In this document: positions 1 through 11,263 of the stretch, piece by piece
Position numbering within the stretch: position 1 is the first letter of the stretch
Layout of the letters: every line of letters starts with the position of its first letter
From: Raphanus sativus
Taxonomy: Eukaryota > Streptophyta > Magnoliopsida > Brassicales > Brassicaceae
Direction: 5' to 3'
Assembly (NCBI RefSeq): GCF_000801105.2
Contig: NC_079513.1
Coordinates: 21,048,273-21,112,272 of the forward strand
Length of the DNA stretch: 64,000 bases
Notes under the pieces: generated by a model
Databases searched by the model: none
Told to the model about the DNA's origin: nothing
The model's input: only the letters and a program-made list of their open reading frames with translations
Position numbers and translations under genes: made by a program

Positions 1-3000
1 ATCCCCTGAAGGCTTGCGCTTCATACCAGCAAACTCTGTCGAGGGAACACAATGGACAAAGTCGTCCATATTAGTCTCATCTTTCCCAGTAATGTACTGT
101 TTCCTTTTCGAACCAGAATGGACACTGAAATGGTGGGCGTCTGAGTCATGTCCAGAAGATACAGAAGAAGAGCTGTCTGTCATTACAGATTTGGAGTCTT
201 CCCTCGCACCGTATCTGGATAATGAACTGAAGAGTTCAACACTCTCTTCAGGTACATGGTACTTTTGCAACATTTGAACCTTGCTAGTATGTGGGAGCTT
301 CATGAATTCGAGAAGTGATCCAGTAGATGACAAAATTACATGAGCTGTCAGTGGATTCACGGAAGGAAACTTGGTGAGAAATGATTCTGCAAGAGATTCT
401 GACTCGGGCATTTTGGCATGGACTTGTGAAGATTTAACAGAAGATTTGATACACCTCAGTATAATTGCATCAGTTAATTTAGCTGATGATGAGCAAAAGA
501 TCTGTAAATTGATTCCCAGGCTGCCAGCTGCTGCATACAGTTCGTCAGAAGAGTCCATTACTGTAGCCAGGCAAGTGGGTTCCCCCTCAAAAACCTGCAG
601 GGAGAAAAAATAACAATAATTTTGAAGATGTGTTGTGGACTCATTCTCCAGTTTAGAAGAAACCATGGCAGACACATTAATGGCACGAAGCAAAGTTCAA
701 TTATATTTACCATAACACAGGTGCTGAAACCGAAGCTCAATGACGTCAAAACATTGGTTGCGATATCCCCAATCCATGAAAGTGAGCTTGAGGAAGCACC
801 AATAGTTGCGTCCGACTTCTTACTAACACTTCCACAATCATACCAGACTAGACAAATCGCAGGACTTAGCATCAGGTCCACAGGTAGATCGGAATCGCGC
901 TCCACAACTTGCACTCCTTCTTTTTCCATTGCCAAGACCTTTTGATATGTACTTCTTCTGGATATTATCATCTCCTTGTCAACAGTTTTTGTGTTCACTA
1001 CAATCACAGCTATTTGGTCAGAGAGAACTCCCTGCTCATTTATCCCAATTTTTCTTCCAGATTCTCGAGGCACGAAGTCAGATTTAGATTCCTTCGTAGA
1101 TTCTGAAGATTCAGCGGAACACAAACTTTCAAGTGGAACAAAGTTCAACACTTCTTCCAACCACCCAGTTTTCGTCTCATATTCATCTCCCTACAACAGA
1201 CATTAAAGTTCAGTACTAAGTTCATATTTGGGACATGTTACATTCAAACAAACAGTTATATTACAGGCAGTTATGGAAGAAATGTGAAAACAATGTTATA
1301 TTCCACAGTACATAGTGTTGAACTTGTCTAATTCCCAGACACTTACTGAAAACATTATTAGTGATATAGGTAGCTCATCTGCTCTGGATTAGAACCCTTC
1401 ACTCACAGACTTCAACCATAACAATACTATCTAAATATGTGATCTTTATTGTTTGAAAAGTTTGAACGTTGAATGATGCTTACCTTTACCATTTTGAGAC
1501 TATAAGGTACTGTAACACCTGCAGAGAGTTGCCCGCACGCACTGGACATATCCAGCTCCACTTTTATAAAATGAAAGCAAGGACAGGAGTCCAACTTTAA
1601 AGGAGATGAGACTCTGGGCGACGCATTTGGACCTCCATATTCTACAATGACGGTGAAATTCTCCACACGAAAAGATGGAGAAATGCGCCTAGAATAAAAT
1701 AGCAAGAACTAGTTAGCTAGCTTGCCTACTCTCCAAAAGAACAGTTTAGCCAAAAATGTTGAACAAGAATAGATAAAGGTATGTTTCTTAGCATGAAAAG
1801 ATCCAAAGAACAAGCAATTCATACAATAATATGTCATCATAATATGTCAGAGGTTTAGAAGGAACAGTATTTAGTTGTATCTAGCTCTTGCAATCATCAT
1901 AATAAAAGACGCCTACCGTTATCTATCAACAAATTTCTTCACTATCCACCTCCCATAAAACTCAGTTTTCAAAGGCTATGATCATTGAGAGAATAATACC
2001 ATAACAAGAAATGATACTCACTCGTAAGCGACAAGTAGACAGTCTGTGGTTGGCAGGATACAGAGTTCTGTTGCTTCGTTAAGATTCGGTTGATTTCCAC
2101 TTGGGGACGGACTGTTGAGCTCATTGTAAGATAACCCCATAGACACCAATAGCCTCTTCAGCGAGGACCAAAAAACTTTCTCCGCCAAAAGTAACGCTTT
2201 GGAATTCCCACGGACACATTTTGACTGTAAAATCCCATGGATGACAGCTAGGGATGGATGTGATCTAGTGATGTCTCCCTCAGTTGACATGTGTTCTGAT
2301 TCAAATGATGAGTAAAGCGTGTGCAATCCTAGCTTCATGGGATTTGAGCTCCGACATAGCTTGTTAAGATAGAGATATGCCACACGGATACCAAAGAAAC
2401 ATAAATACCATGTCATCTGTTTAATTGCTAGTAGCAATGCAAACGTGAAAGTCTTATCATCCGATGACCATGTTTTGTGGACATTTGCCTTTCGTATGCA
2501 GTCGATAAGCTTTCCTTTCGAAATGCTGAGTAACTTCAGTTTATCTTCTGATAAAGTTGAAATCAAATCTTCATCATCCTTCACGAGAGTTAAATAGCTC
2601 TTCTCAAAATCCCGAACAAGGGCCAGAATATTTTCTGAAGGGCGCACACTGTGAACTTTCATATCCTCTGTCTTCGAGCTTGGGTGCATGCCACCACCAG
2701 ATATACATGGAGCCTTTGAGTCAGTGGACGTAATTTTATGGTTGACAGTCTTAGCAGCTTCGACTCTAGACTCAAGATTCTCTTCAATCACAGCTTTCTG
2801 AGGATCCATGAAAAAACTTAAGTCATCAAAAGCAGACATTGATTTGAACAACATGGCAGCCTTTTTGGCATGATCATCCCTTCCACAATCACCGGCTCCT
2901 GTTTCTGGACAAGGGTGTTCCAATAAACCATGAGAAGTATTGACTGGAGGATGCTCATCAAGGGTAGATATACCACAAAAAGGTTCAGTGCATCTCTCTA

Positions 3001-4708
3001 CAAGTGGCTGACAGAAAGCATCTTCAGAGAGCACGAAATCATAAACCCATTTGTCTCCTTCTAAAGATTCCAAATCATAATCAATGTTGCATGTAACTAT
3101 TTCTTCAGACAGATAATCACAAAAATGGGCTTCATGGCTGTGCTTTGTCTCCTCAAGAAGGTTCAACGGCAAGTATATGTCATTTGATGCAGGAAAGGCT
3201 TGAGGCTTGATCTTTGACAAATAATTCTCATAAATGAGTTCCAGAGATCTTGTCATCTCATAATCATGTAAGATAGGAATTGGCAGAGACTTGAAAGCAT
3301 CATCTGCGAAGGCAAGTTCAGAACTGACAACTAATTCATCGAAATTCTTGAAGTTCATCTCTTCACTGAACATCCCGGGACATATTTCTGGTTCAGTGGC
3401 TTGTTGCAGACAAAGGAAGCTACCAAAAACATCATACATCTCCACATCCAAGATCTGAACTTCCTCAAAACTTACCGAGACCACATCAACAGCCAGCTTT
3501 CCCTGTCCAAACTGAAAGCTTTCCACAGGATTTGGTATTTCCAAGATAGTCACTATATCAATCTCCTGCGGTACCACATCAGACTGGACACTCTTGTTTG
3601 AATAGCAATCCGTAGAGAGGATATCCAATATATCATAACCCTTAGAGCCTATAAGCTCCTTAGAATTCAAACCGAGAGAACTCTCTGTATCCATATCTCT
3701 GGGCTCAATCGTTTCAAGAACAGCAAATACTTTATCAAGCATAGACAGGCTTGATAGTTCGTTCAAGTTTACTTCATCCACTTCTAGAAGAGGAAATACC
3801 GCATCTCTGAACCATGGTCGGTTCTTGCGGAAGCATTCATCTTCTTTCACCGAAGTACTCTTCTCCGTAAAGTAATCAGAAGAAACGCAATCAACAGAAT
3901 AAATCTTCTGTTTGATGTCACTTGAGTTCTTTAGAACAACATCTGACTCCTCGAACTTAACCTGCAATTAAGAAAAAACTATCCAAATTCAGATACAGAA
4001 TTAGCGTAACAAATCTCCATGAAACTATTTAGTTACCGGCTCATTTCGGATCTCTAGAACTTTGGAGAGGCATTGGAGATCCTCAATCTTGGATGAGAGC
4101 TTATTCTCCTGCACATATAAAGATACATTCATACCACAATGAAGGAGAAAACCACTGAAAACTGGTACGTGTTTACAATAAAATACCATTTCGAAATCCA
4201 TCTCTGGAGTCTCCAGCTGAACAATGTTAAAATCTAGTGTAGCTTTCTCCTCAACGGCATCTCCTTCACTCTTCTGCAATAGATCAGTACTTAGATTATT
4301 CTAACTCAAATCGGATTACTGTAAGCTATCAGTTATCTACAGATCCAACGAGCAATCTAGGGATTTCGAAATTATCACCTCGAGGAACCGAGGATCTCCA
4401 CGGCGGAGAATAAACCTCAGCTCGTCTCCGAGGGAGGAGTAATCCATCTCGAAGGCTCCATAGTCGACGCTGACGCGATCGGGAACCACGTCGGAGAGGA
4501 ACCTCGACAACGCATCTCCGATTGGAAGATCCTCGATCGGGAGAGAGAAGCCTTCGACAGGTTCGAATCGGAGAAACTCTTCTCTCGTGTCGCGGAAGAG
4601 AGGAGGCGGGAAATCGTCGGGAGCCGGGAGGTTGAGGAAGCCTAGGGCTTCGTATACCTGAGAAGGTGGAATGGAGAAGTAATCGACGTTGAGAAATCGA
4701 CCTCGCAT
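1..4708 (-). CDS. SHOC1: SHOC1 (SHORTAGE IN CHIASMATA 1), XPF-like meiotic protein, partial
   Basis: Seven exons read on the minus strand: 4708-4379, 4273-4187, 4108-4037, 3961-2022, 1688-1484, 1190-711 and 594-1, all with GT/AG borders and continuous phase. This gives 1,236 codons before the window edge, so the C-terminus is missing. The ATG at 4706-4708 opens MRGRFLNVDYFSIPPSQVYE, matching the start of Arabidopsis SHOC1 as I know it. Exons 5-7 hold the conserved part, including VIVEYGGPNASPR, SRRSTYQKVLAMEKEGVQVVE and LSWIGDIATNVLTSLSFGFS, which corresponds to the XPF-like nuclease-related core and the start of the helix-hairpin-helix part. Known role (family): with PTD it forms an XPF-ERCC1-like complex on branched DNA in the ZMM class I crossover pathway in meiotic nuclei. 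No stop or frameshift is seen in the exons. The adjacent plus-strand open frames are shadows. Confidence 0.93.
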
Positions 4709-5630
4709 CGTCCGGACTCTTCGTGGATGTGACTTGTGAGACGACTGCTGCAACGGAGACGACGGCGATGGAGGTGGTGATTTTGAAATTGGCGCTTTAA
4801 TTCTTGGCCGATCGATTTTAAGAAATAAAATAAAACCGAAATCTCCTACGGTTTCCGAAATGTGGAAGAGAATGGAAAAGATAGGTTTAGGCGATCCAGT
4901 ATCTAATTGGGTTCGGTTCCGGTTTAATCGAATTCTATTCATCTGATTTTTTGTTTGGTTTAGAAAGCTTGGTGATATGATTCAGAAGTGGTAGTTAAGA
5001 GAAAAAAAAAAGCGACCGAAAACTAACAACTAACAATTTTATAAACTTAATTTTTTTAAAACTTCAAAAAAACAACATGTTTAAAACTTTAGAAACAAAT
5101 ATACTAAGTGAGAGGTCCGGATAACTGGATTATCAAAAAAAAAATATATATATACTATTTTCTAAAACAATTCTTTTGAGATCATAATTAAACTACAAAT
5201 GCAATTGTTAAAACACAAAATATAAATTAATAAATATGACCAAACACTGAAAACATATATTAAACCAAGTGGAAATTTTAATACTTTCGTATCAGCACAA
5301 GTAGCAAGTAAGAGAACTACAATTTACTTGAATACCAAAGTAGTACGTAGGCAGATATGCATGAATGTTTGTTTATCTGGACAACATTCAGATTCAGATA
5401 TGTATTGCGGATTTTTGAGTTTTCAAGTATATCTTTGTAGATTTAATTTTATTATTTTATAACTAAAGATCGTGATCTTGTTAATAACACTCAGGTTCTG
5501 AACCCAAGCATTGAAGTCCGGCCGCACAATATTAACTATAAACTCGGCACCAAAATATTGAAAATACGATTTTGGTCTAGCTGTTCTGAGGCTAAGTTTT
5601 ACTGTGAGAGGGGCTGGGTTAGACTACAAC
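4709..5630. other. Intergenic: SHOC1 upstream region
   Basis: No gene seen. The first ~250 bases upstream of the SHOC1 ATG stay open in the SHOC1 frame but look like 5' leader. ATTGGCGC at 4788-4795 fits a loose E2F-type consensus, which is only suggestive for a meiotic gene. The rest is AT-rich and includes one retroposon stub (5107-5149). Confidence 0.5.
5107..5149 (+). repeat. Truncated SINE 3' end (stub)
   Basis: The stub ends GGTCCGGATAACTGGATTAT followed by C and an A run, and resembles the 3' tail of the full SINE at 34345-34576 (GGTCGGATACTGGATTAT plus A run). It is flanked by ATATACTA at 5099-5106 and 5150-5157, a possible 8-bp target duplication, weak because the right flank is a TA-rich run. 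Confidence 0.45.
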
Positions 5631-6021
5631 CAGAGCCGGACCTGTCAATTTAGGGGCCCTATTCCAAAAACAAGAACTGATATATTATAATTTTTGAATT
5701 CTACCTAAGAACCAAGAGTTTTCTCTGTTTATTTTTAACTTTCTTAAGAACCAAAAAAAATTGTTTCTAGTGAAAAGAAGCTGAGAGGATTTCTTGATCA
5801 GGAGAAAAAAAAGAATGATTTATTATCATTTAAACTATAACTCTCCCTAACCCACCTAATATTCTATTACATCTCTACCACAAATTTTTTTCTTATCAAC
5901 GTTTTTATGCTCATATGTAATCATACATACATGAACATATAGAAAAAAAAAAAATTGGGGGCCCCATATAGTGGGGGCCCCATCCGAATGTTTCATGACA
6001 CTATGTTCAGGTCCGGCTCTG
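5631..6021. mobile_element. hAT-type MITE, 391 bp, intact ends
   Basis: Perfect 14-bp terminal inverted repeats, CAGAGCCGGACCTG at 5631-5644 and CAGGTCCGGCTCTG at 6008-6021, are flanked by a perfect 8-bp target duplication ACTACAAC (5623-5630 and 6022-6029). An 8-bp duplication and a CAG start are typical of the hAT superfamily. Subterminal GGGGCCC blocks lie near both ends. No transposase ORF is present, so the element is non-autonomous. Confidence 0.93.
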
Positions 6022-6056
6022 ACTACAACACCTCAACGCATAGGACTGGCTCTGCA

Positions 6057-6330
6057 TATATCATTCGGATTCAATTTCGAGTTATAGTTATATTAGTTTG
6101 GTTCTAATATACCAAAGTTAAAAACAAAATCTAAGAAAAATCATAAACAAAACATAAGAAAAAATATACTTGAATTCAACAGAAACTGATTCAATTCTAC
6201 ATAGTAACTACATTGCAAAATTCACCCTAAAATAGTAGAAACATAGTTTTAGAATTAGATATTTGCCAATTTGTTAACACTAGCATGTGACAAACAGCTT
6301 GACCACTAAACTTATCCATGTCAAACAAAA
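6057..6330. repeat. Dispersed repeat, copy 1 (partner 8706-8975)
   Basis: A segment starting ATATCATTCGGATTC and containing ACAAAACATAAGAAAA, TTGAATTCAACAGAAA and TTTGTTAACACTAGCAT recurs in the same orientation at about 8706-8975. Identity is clear but imperfect. No ends or target duplication were recognised, so the class is unknown. It could be an old local duplication or a dispersed transposon. Confidence 0.6.
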
Positions 6331-6450
6331 TAAGAACAAAACAAAGTATTGAATGTAAGATGAATTCTGTCTGCTATAAATTCAAAGTTGTAGTACACAA
6401 ACTAAATATCCGAGATTAAAACAAAAATGATGATAGAATAGTTGAAGGAT

Positions 6451-6464
6451 TTCTCAAAAAAAAA
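6451..6464 (+). repeat. Retroposon stub (TTCTC + A9) with 14-bp TSD
   Basis: Only 14 bases are inserted between two perfect copies of AATAGTTGAAGGAT (6437-6450 and 6465-6478). The A tail abutting the second copy marks it as the extreme 3' end of a LINE or SINE insertion. Confidence 0.7.
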
Positions 6465-6663
6465 AATAGTTGAAGGATCTGAATGATATCATTCGGTCCA
6501 AGTTGCCACCAAAAATTGATTGTCGTCTCAAAAAATGGGCAAACACAATCAGTGAGAGACAGTTCCATCATAGTTATTTGCTGAATCCATGAAAAGTGCT
6601 GATAATGTTTAGGGATTGTTCCTTGCTGAATCCATGAAAACACACAATCAGATACAGTTCCTC

Positions 6664-6694
6664 CTTTAACATTTTGACCAAAAAAAAAAAAAAA
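6664..6694 (+). repeat. Retroposon stub (16 nt + A15) with 14-bp TSD
   Basis: CTTTAACATTTTGACC plus 15 A lies between perfect copies of AGATACAGTTCCTC (6650-6663 and 6695-6708). The host sequence around it is itself partly duplicated: TTGCTGAATCCATGAAAA occurs at about 6578 and about 6622. Confidence 0.8.
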
Positions 6695-7003
6695 AGATAC
6701 AGTTCCTCGCAGTATTTATTTTCTATTTTTATTTTTTATTCTACTAAATCATGTATTTATAATATTTAATCATAAATTTAGATTGGAAATTAAATTTTTC
6801 AGTTATAACAAAAAATTAAATTTTAATAAAGTATTATGATATAAATTTTAATTATCCTTAGGAATGGGTCATAATTCTTTCTAATTCTAAAATTTTAGCA
6901 CTCCTTAAAACAAATAAAAACTAATAAATTCATAAAATATATAAAAAATATTTGGAATTATATTTTCTATTAAAATAAACTTTTTAAAGAAAAATAATCT
7001 CAT

Positions 7004-7151
7004 GTTGTTATTGTTCATTCCTAGGGTTTAACCTTTGACCATCTTTTATGGTAAAAAAAGACGGTCACAGATCAAGCTCTAGGAATGAACAATAACAACG
7101 GAGAATTAAAAAATTATTTTAAAAGAAAATTTAAAGCTTGATCCGTGGCCG
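7004..7151. repeat. Nested inverted repeat (MITE-like hairpin)
   Basis: The arms 7004-7024 and 7079-7099 are perfect 21-bp inverted copies, starting GTTGTTATTGTTCATTCC. A second, overlapping inverted pair (AGACGGTCACAGATCAAGCT near 7059-7078, and a two-mismatch partner near 7132-7151) gives an alternative pairing. No clear target duplication was found, so the superfamily is not assigned. Confidence 0.6.
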
Positions 7152-7159
7152 TCTGAATA

Positions 7160-8510
7160 TTTGTTCACTTTAACTTCTTTTTGGTACCAAATGGTATAAT
7201 ATATATTTGTACATTTAAATTTATTGCATAATTTTTAATATAACATTCAAGCATAAAAAAAATATTTTTTACTTTTGTATAATTATATTTTGTGATTTTA
7301 ATTTTCTATTATATCACAGTTTATCCGTATATACAAATTCAATATTTATAACTAATTAGAAATATATATATGTGAAAACATTACACCAATAATTAATGAA
7401 TATATTATTTTATATATTTATTATTTTCTACTCCGTATAATCCGTATATGACTGTGATTTTCTACTTTATTATTTATTATTAATAATTATTAAAAATATT
7501 TAATATGTTTATTTGTATGTTATTAATATAATATATTCTGACTACGTATCAACAAAATCAAAAATTTTAAACCCCAAAAAGTAGCATTTTATTTAATGTG
7601 ATTTAAACTCTCAAACATATTCCCAACTATTTACAAAAACAAATTTGATAAAAACATTTCACAAATCATCTGTTAAAATAAAATTATATAATATTACGTT
7701 ACAGTGACTCTTTATAAAAATATTGAAATAAATATTTTATTATTTTTAAAAAGTTTAAAATATTAAAACTCCTACATATTTGTACTATTAAATTAGTTAA
7801 AAATCAGCTTAAAAATCTTAATTTAATTCTCATCAATTCAACAAATATAACTCTTTATAAAACATAGACAAAATATATTGAGAGAGAGTAGGTTTGAGAA
7901 TTTGGATCTTTGGTTAGGTACGGGTTTGTTTCTTTCATATCTTGATCGGTTTGTATCTATAATTATATATATATATATATAATACATGTAACTTTTTGGT
8001 GTATACCGGATCTGACTCAATTCTGATATTTTGACCCTAAAAAAACTTAGATACAAGAAAACTAAAAAATCCAAACTCTGAACAAACACCCAAAATTTCA
8101 AAAAATACCCAAAAATTTTCAAAAGGCTGATTAAACTAATTTTATCCAAAATCTGACATGTTGAACCAAAATATACCTAATACACACAAAATATTTTGCA
8201 TACTTTGAGTATCCGATTAGGTCTCGGTAGGATCCAGACCCCAACTGAGACCTGCATGTACAAGAAATACCCAATAGGTGCTTTGCCATGAATTTGGACC
8301 CGAACCAAACAAATATTTTTGGATCGGTTTTGGTTGAGTTTTTTTTAGTTCAGATTAAATTTCCAGACTTCAAAAAGAGATTTATAAGAATGCACATACA
8401 AAATTCAAAATAAACAAACCTCTAAATTATATGATTTTAATAAATACTTTGTAAATAAAGATGTATAATCCCAAATACTAATTCATATTAATTTTTGTTT
8501 ATAAATTTAA
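7160..8510. other. Gene-free AT-rich spacer
   Basis: No coding region is supported. The stretch around 7900-8345 is slightly richer in GC and carries degenerate GGATCGG/GGGTCC-type motifs common in old Brassicaceae repeats. Probably the body of the Helitron ending at 8546 lies here, but its 5' end was not found. Confidence 0.4.
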
Positions 8511-8514
8511 AAAA

Positions 8515-8546
8515 CCCGCGCTTTCGAAGCGCGGATCAAAATCTAG
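8515..8546 (+). mobile_element. Helitron-like 3' terminus (hairpin + CTAG)
   Basis: Stem CCGCGCTT (8516-8523) and AAGCGCGG (8527-8534) with loop TCG is followed by CTAG at 8543-8546 and a host T at 8547. A 3' hairpin followed by CTRR and insertion before T is the Helitron signature. The 5' end could not be placed. Confidence 0.65.
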
Positions 8547-8705
8547 TATATTATTTAAACTAGGAAACGACATTAGATACTTAAATCAATTATTTCAATT
8601 AAGAGAAAACAAGCATACTTACATATAGATTCATAAATATCTCAATCTAAGTGGTATAACTAAGGATAATTTTTATTTTATACTTTCTCTTTTAGTAATA
8701 TAAAT

Positions 8706-8975
8706 ATATATCATTTGGATTCTGTCTTGAGTTATATCAGTTTAAGTCGGATATACGAAAATAAAACAAAATCTGAAAGCAAAACATAAGAAAAACATAA
8801 GCAAAATACTTGAACTCAGCAGAAATTAATTCAACATATATCATTCTATAAAATAACAACATTGCAAATTCACACACGAAAATCGTAGGAAGAACAGGTT
8901 TTTTTTTTTTTAAATATATATTTATTGGTTTGTTAACACTAGCATTGTAACAACATCTGACCATTTCGCTTATTT
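8706..8975. repeat. Dispersed repeat, copy 2 (partner 6057-6330)
   Basis: Diverged direct copy of the segment at 6057-6330. It shares ATATATCATT, ACAAAACATAAGAAAAA, TTGAACTCAGCAGAAA and TTTGTTAACACTAGCAT. Confidence 0.6.
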
Positions 8976-10025
8976 ATGGGAAAAATAATAACAAAATTTA
9001 TTCTAAATAGAATTATGTCTAATTGATAAATGTTTGGCCCAGTGATATATTTCATTTATTTAAGAAATTATTATATCAAATTAAATTAATATTAAATTTA
9101 AATATGTTGACACAAAAATTTAATATAAAAAATTCAAAAGAAATTAAACAAAAAATATCCGCCTTTCAAAAAACAGATCATAATATAGTAAAGTATTAAA
9201 TCAAACAAAATTACTTTATATAATGTCATAAAGTGGATTTATTATTTCAACTAGGTATGTATTCATGTTACGTCGTAGATATATATTGTCTATTGTAAAC
9301 TCTAACGAGGGTGTTTTCATAAGTAATATATTTTTGTTTCTACTCTACCTTGCGCCAATGTAAGGTATTCTCATCCTCTTGGTATAAATAACGTACGTTT
9401 TAAATTTTAGACTTCAAAACTCTTCTTGTTTTGTTTGTAGACATACTTTCGTCCATATTTACAAAAGGAAGTCGTCTGAAAGATTCCAAGCAACCCTATG
9501 TGTAAAATTTAATTGGCTATAAATATTTTAACTGATATAACATATTTGATAAAGCTTCAATTTAGTTCATTTTATACAATAGAAATGAGCAAATATTTAA
9601 ACAAAGAAAAAACAAGAAAATCATTATAAACAACTTAAAATTAGGATTTTTGGTTTATCCGTTCAGATTCAGTTACTAACAGTTGAGATTCAGATATGTA
9701 CGTAATACTCTGCAAGAACTATTCAGATATTTTTACATTTCATAGATTTTGATTTTCCGATAGGTTTAGTTCACATCTCAAGAAGTGCTGAACTTTATCT
9801 CCATGCCTAAAATAGACATGTGGCTTTGTTAGTTCAGTTATTAAGTTAGTACAAAGGCTTAAATTTTTGATTATTAACTGTTAAAATTTACATTTATTTT
9901 CTCAATTTTGATATAAAATCCAAACAAAATATTTGGGTTTTATTAAATTTAGTTAAATTAAAAATATTTTAAGTCATATACAAATAATGTTGATTATATA
10001 CTAATAATTTATGTAAGTTCAGTTA
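8976..10025. other. Gene-free AT-rich spacer
   Basis: No coding region, RNA gene or bounded mobile element is visible. Confidence 0.4.
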
Positions 10026-10347
10026 GTTTAACGAGAAAAAAGACCAGAATGACACCAAACCAAGTTTTTGTCATAAAAATAGCATTACAATGAGAAAAAT
10101 GACCAAAAGAAATTTTATTGAAAGGTAAAAAATATGCATTTATAACTATTGGATTAATTAATATAAGACTTAGGGTTTAGAGCTAAGGGGTGAGGTTTTA
10201 ATAATGTATTCAAATTCAAATTTTTAAAAATAAAAAAAATAAAAATTAAATTTTCAAAACAAAATGTGTTATTTTGGTTATTTTATTTTTTGAATGTTAT
10301 TTTGTGACAAAAACTTAAAAAGTGCTATCTGAGAGAATTGCCCTAAG
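10026..10347. mobile_element. MULE-derived MITE-like repeat, ends uncertain
   Basis: AAGTTTTTGTCATAAAAATA near 10060 is matched in inverse by GACAAAAACTTAAAAAGTGC at about 10306, and the right end runs GAGAGAATTGCCCTAA, a terminus common in Brassicaceae Mutator-like non-autonomous elements. The left end is decayed and the target duplication is not clear. Confidence 0.45.
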
Positions 10348-10685
10348 TTTTAAGTTTCAATTTATATTTTAAATTTAGTCTACAAAATGGTATACATCAG
10401 CTTTTCTGGTTAAAAGATACTAAAATAAACCAAATTATACGACTGGAAAATTGAACCGGTAACTTGGCTAATTTTAAAAAGAAAAAGAATCATGGAATCT
10501 ATAACCAAACCTGAAACGAAATTAAAAATGTTGGTTTGGTTTGACATGTTTGACTCGGTTATTTGCACCCAAAAAGAAGTTTTGACTCTGTTTTCACACC
10601 GTTTTCAGCCTTTCAATATTAAACTAAGAACGACGTGCCGTTTAAATTATTTAAAACATCACACAATGCATATGCAAATGATTAA

Positions 10686-10961
10686 GAGCATGATTATTGC
10701 AAAGTTTCTTAGCAAAAGTCCTTAATACACATATATGTATATATATGTATATGTATATATTATATATGCGTATGTAATTGTTTGCTAAGAACTTTACGGA
10801 AATCAAAACCAAAAGTTTTTTAATTAAGGAACTTTCGATTTCGGTTTCCGTAAAGTTCTTAGCAAACAATTACATACGCATATATAATATATACATATAC
10901 ATATATATACATATATCTGTATTAAGAACTTTTATTAAGAACCTTTGCAATAATCATGCTC
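10686..10961. mobile_element. Foldback Harbinger/Tourist-type MITE, 276 bp
   Basis: Inverted ends GAGCATGATTATTGCAAAG (from 10686) and its complement (ending 10961) are flanked by the 3-bp duplication TAA (10683-10685 and 10962-10964). The two halves are inverted copies almost to the centre, so the element can form one long hairpin; it also yields mirror-image spurious ORFs. It ends about 9 bases before a DRE core of the RD29B promoter. Confidence 0.85.
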
Positions 10962-10969
10962 TAACGTAG

Positions 10970-11210
10970 ACCGACTTTTAACGAAAGCAACGTCGACATG
11001 CTTCTATAGGATAAAGATTTATTTGGCCACATAAGCCACGTAGAGGGTAAAGCACTGAAACGTGGCAGGACCGGACGGACGCATCGCACGTGTCAGTATC
11101 CTACAGAAGTGAAGAGCCACTAGCCAAAGAGGGATGGTTCGGGCCATATGTCAGCTTCTTCTCTCAAGTTCCCTCTATTTAAAACCTTTTCATGGTTTCT
11201 CAGAGATATG
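10970..11210 (+). promoter_or_regulatory. RD29B promoter: DRE core, ABRE-type ACGT elements, TATA
   Basis: ACCGAC (DRE/CRT core) lies at 10970-10975. GCCACGTAG lies at about 11035-11043, ACGTGGCA at 11060-11067 and the G-box-type CACGTGTC at 11087-11094. TATTTAAA at 11176-11183 is the likely TATA element, about 80 bases before the ATG. Paired ABREs fit the known ABA and dehydration induction of RD29B through AREB/ABF factors; DRE use by DREB/CBF factors is inferred. Confidence 0.75.
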
Positions 11211-11263
11211 CCTAGAAGAAAAAAACAAAATACACAGAGAAAGAGTTCGGTTGATCTGAAAAA

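Noticed and set aside
14..1206. Plus-strand ORFs over the SHOC1 exons
   Set aside because: Antisense shadows of a well-supported minus-strand gene.
10651..10969. Mirror-image small ORFs (MFAKNFTE...)
   Set aside because: They lie in the two inverted halves of the MITE and read the same palindrome from both strands.
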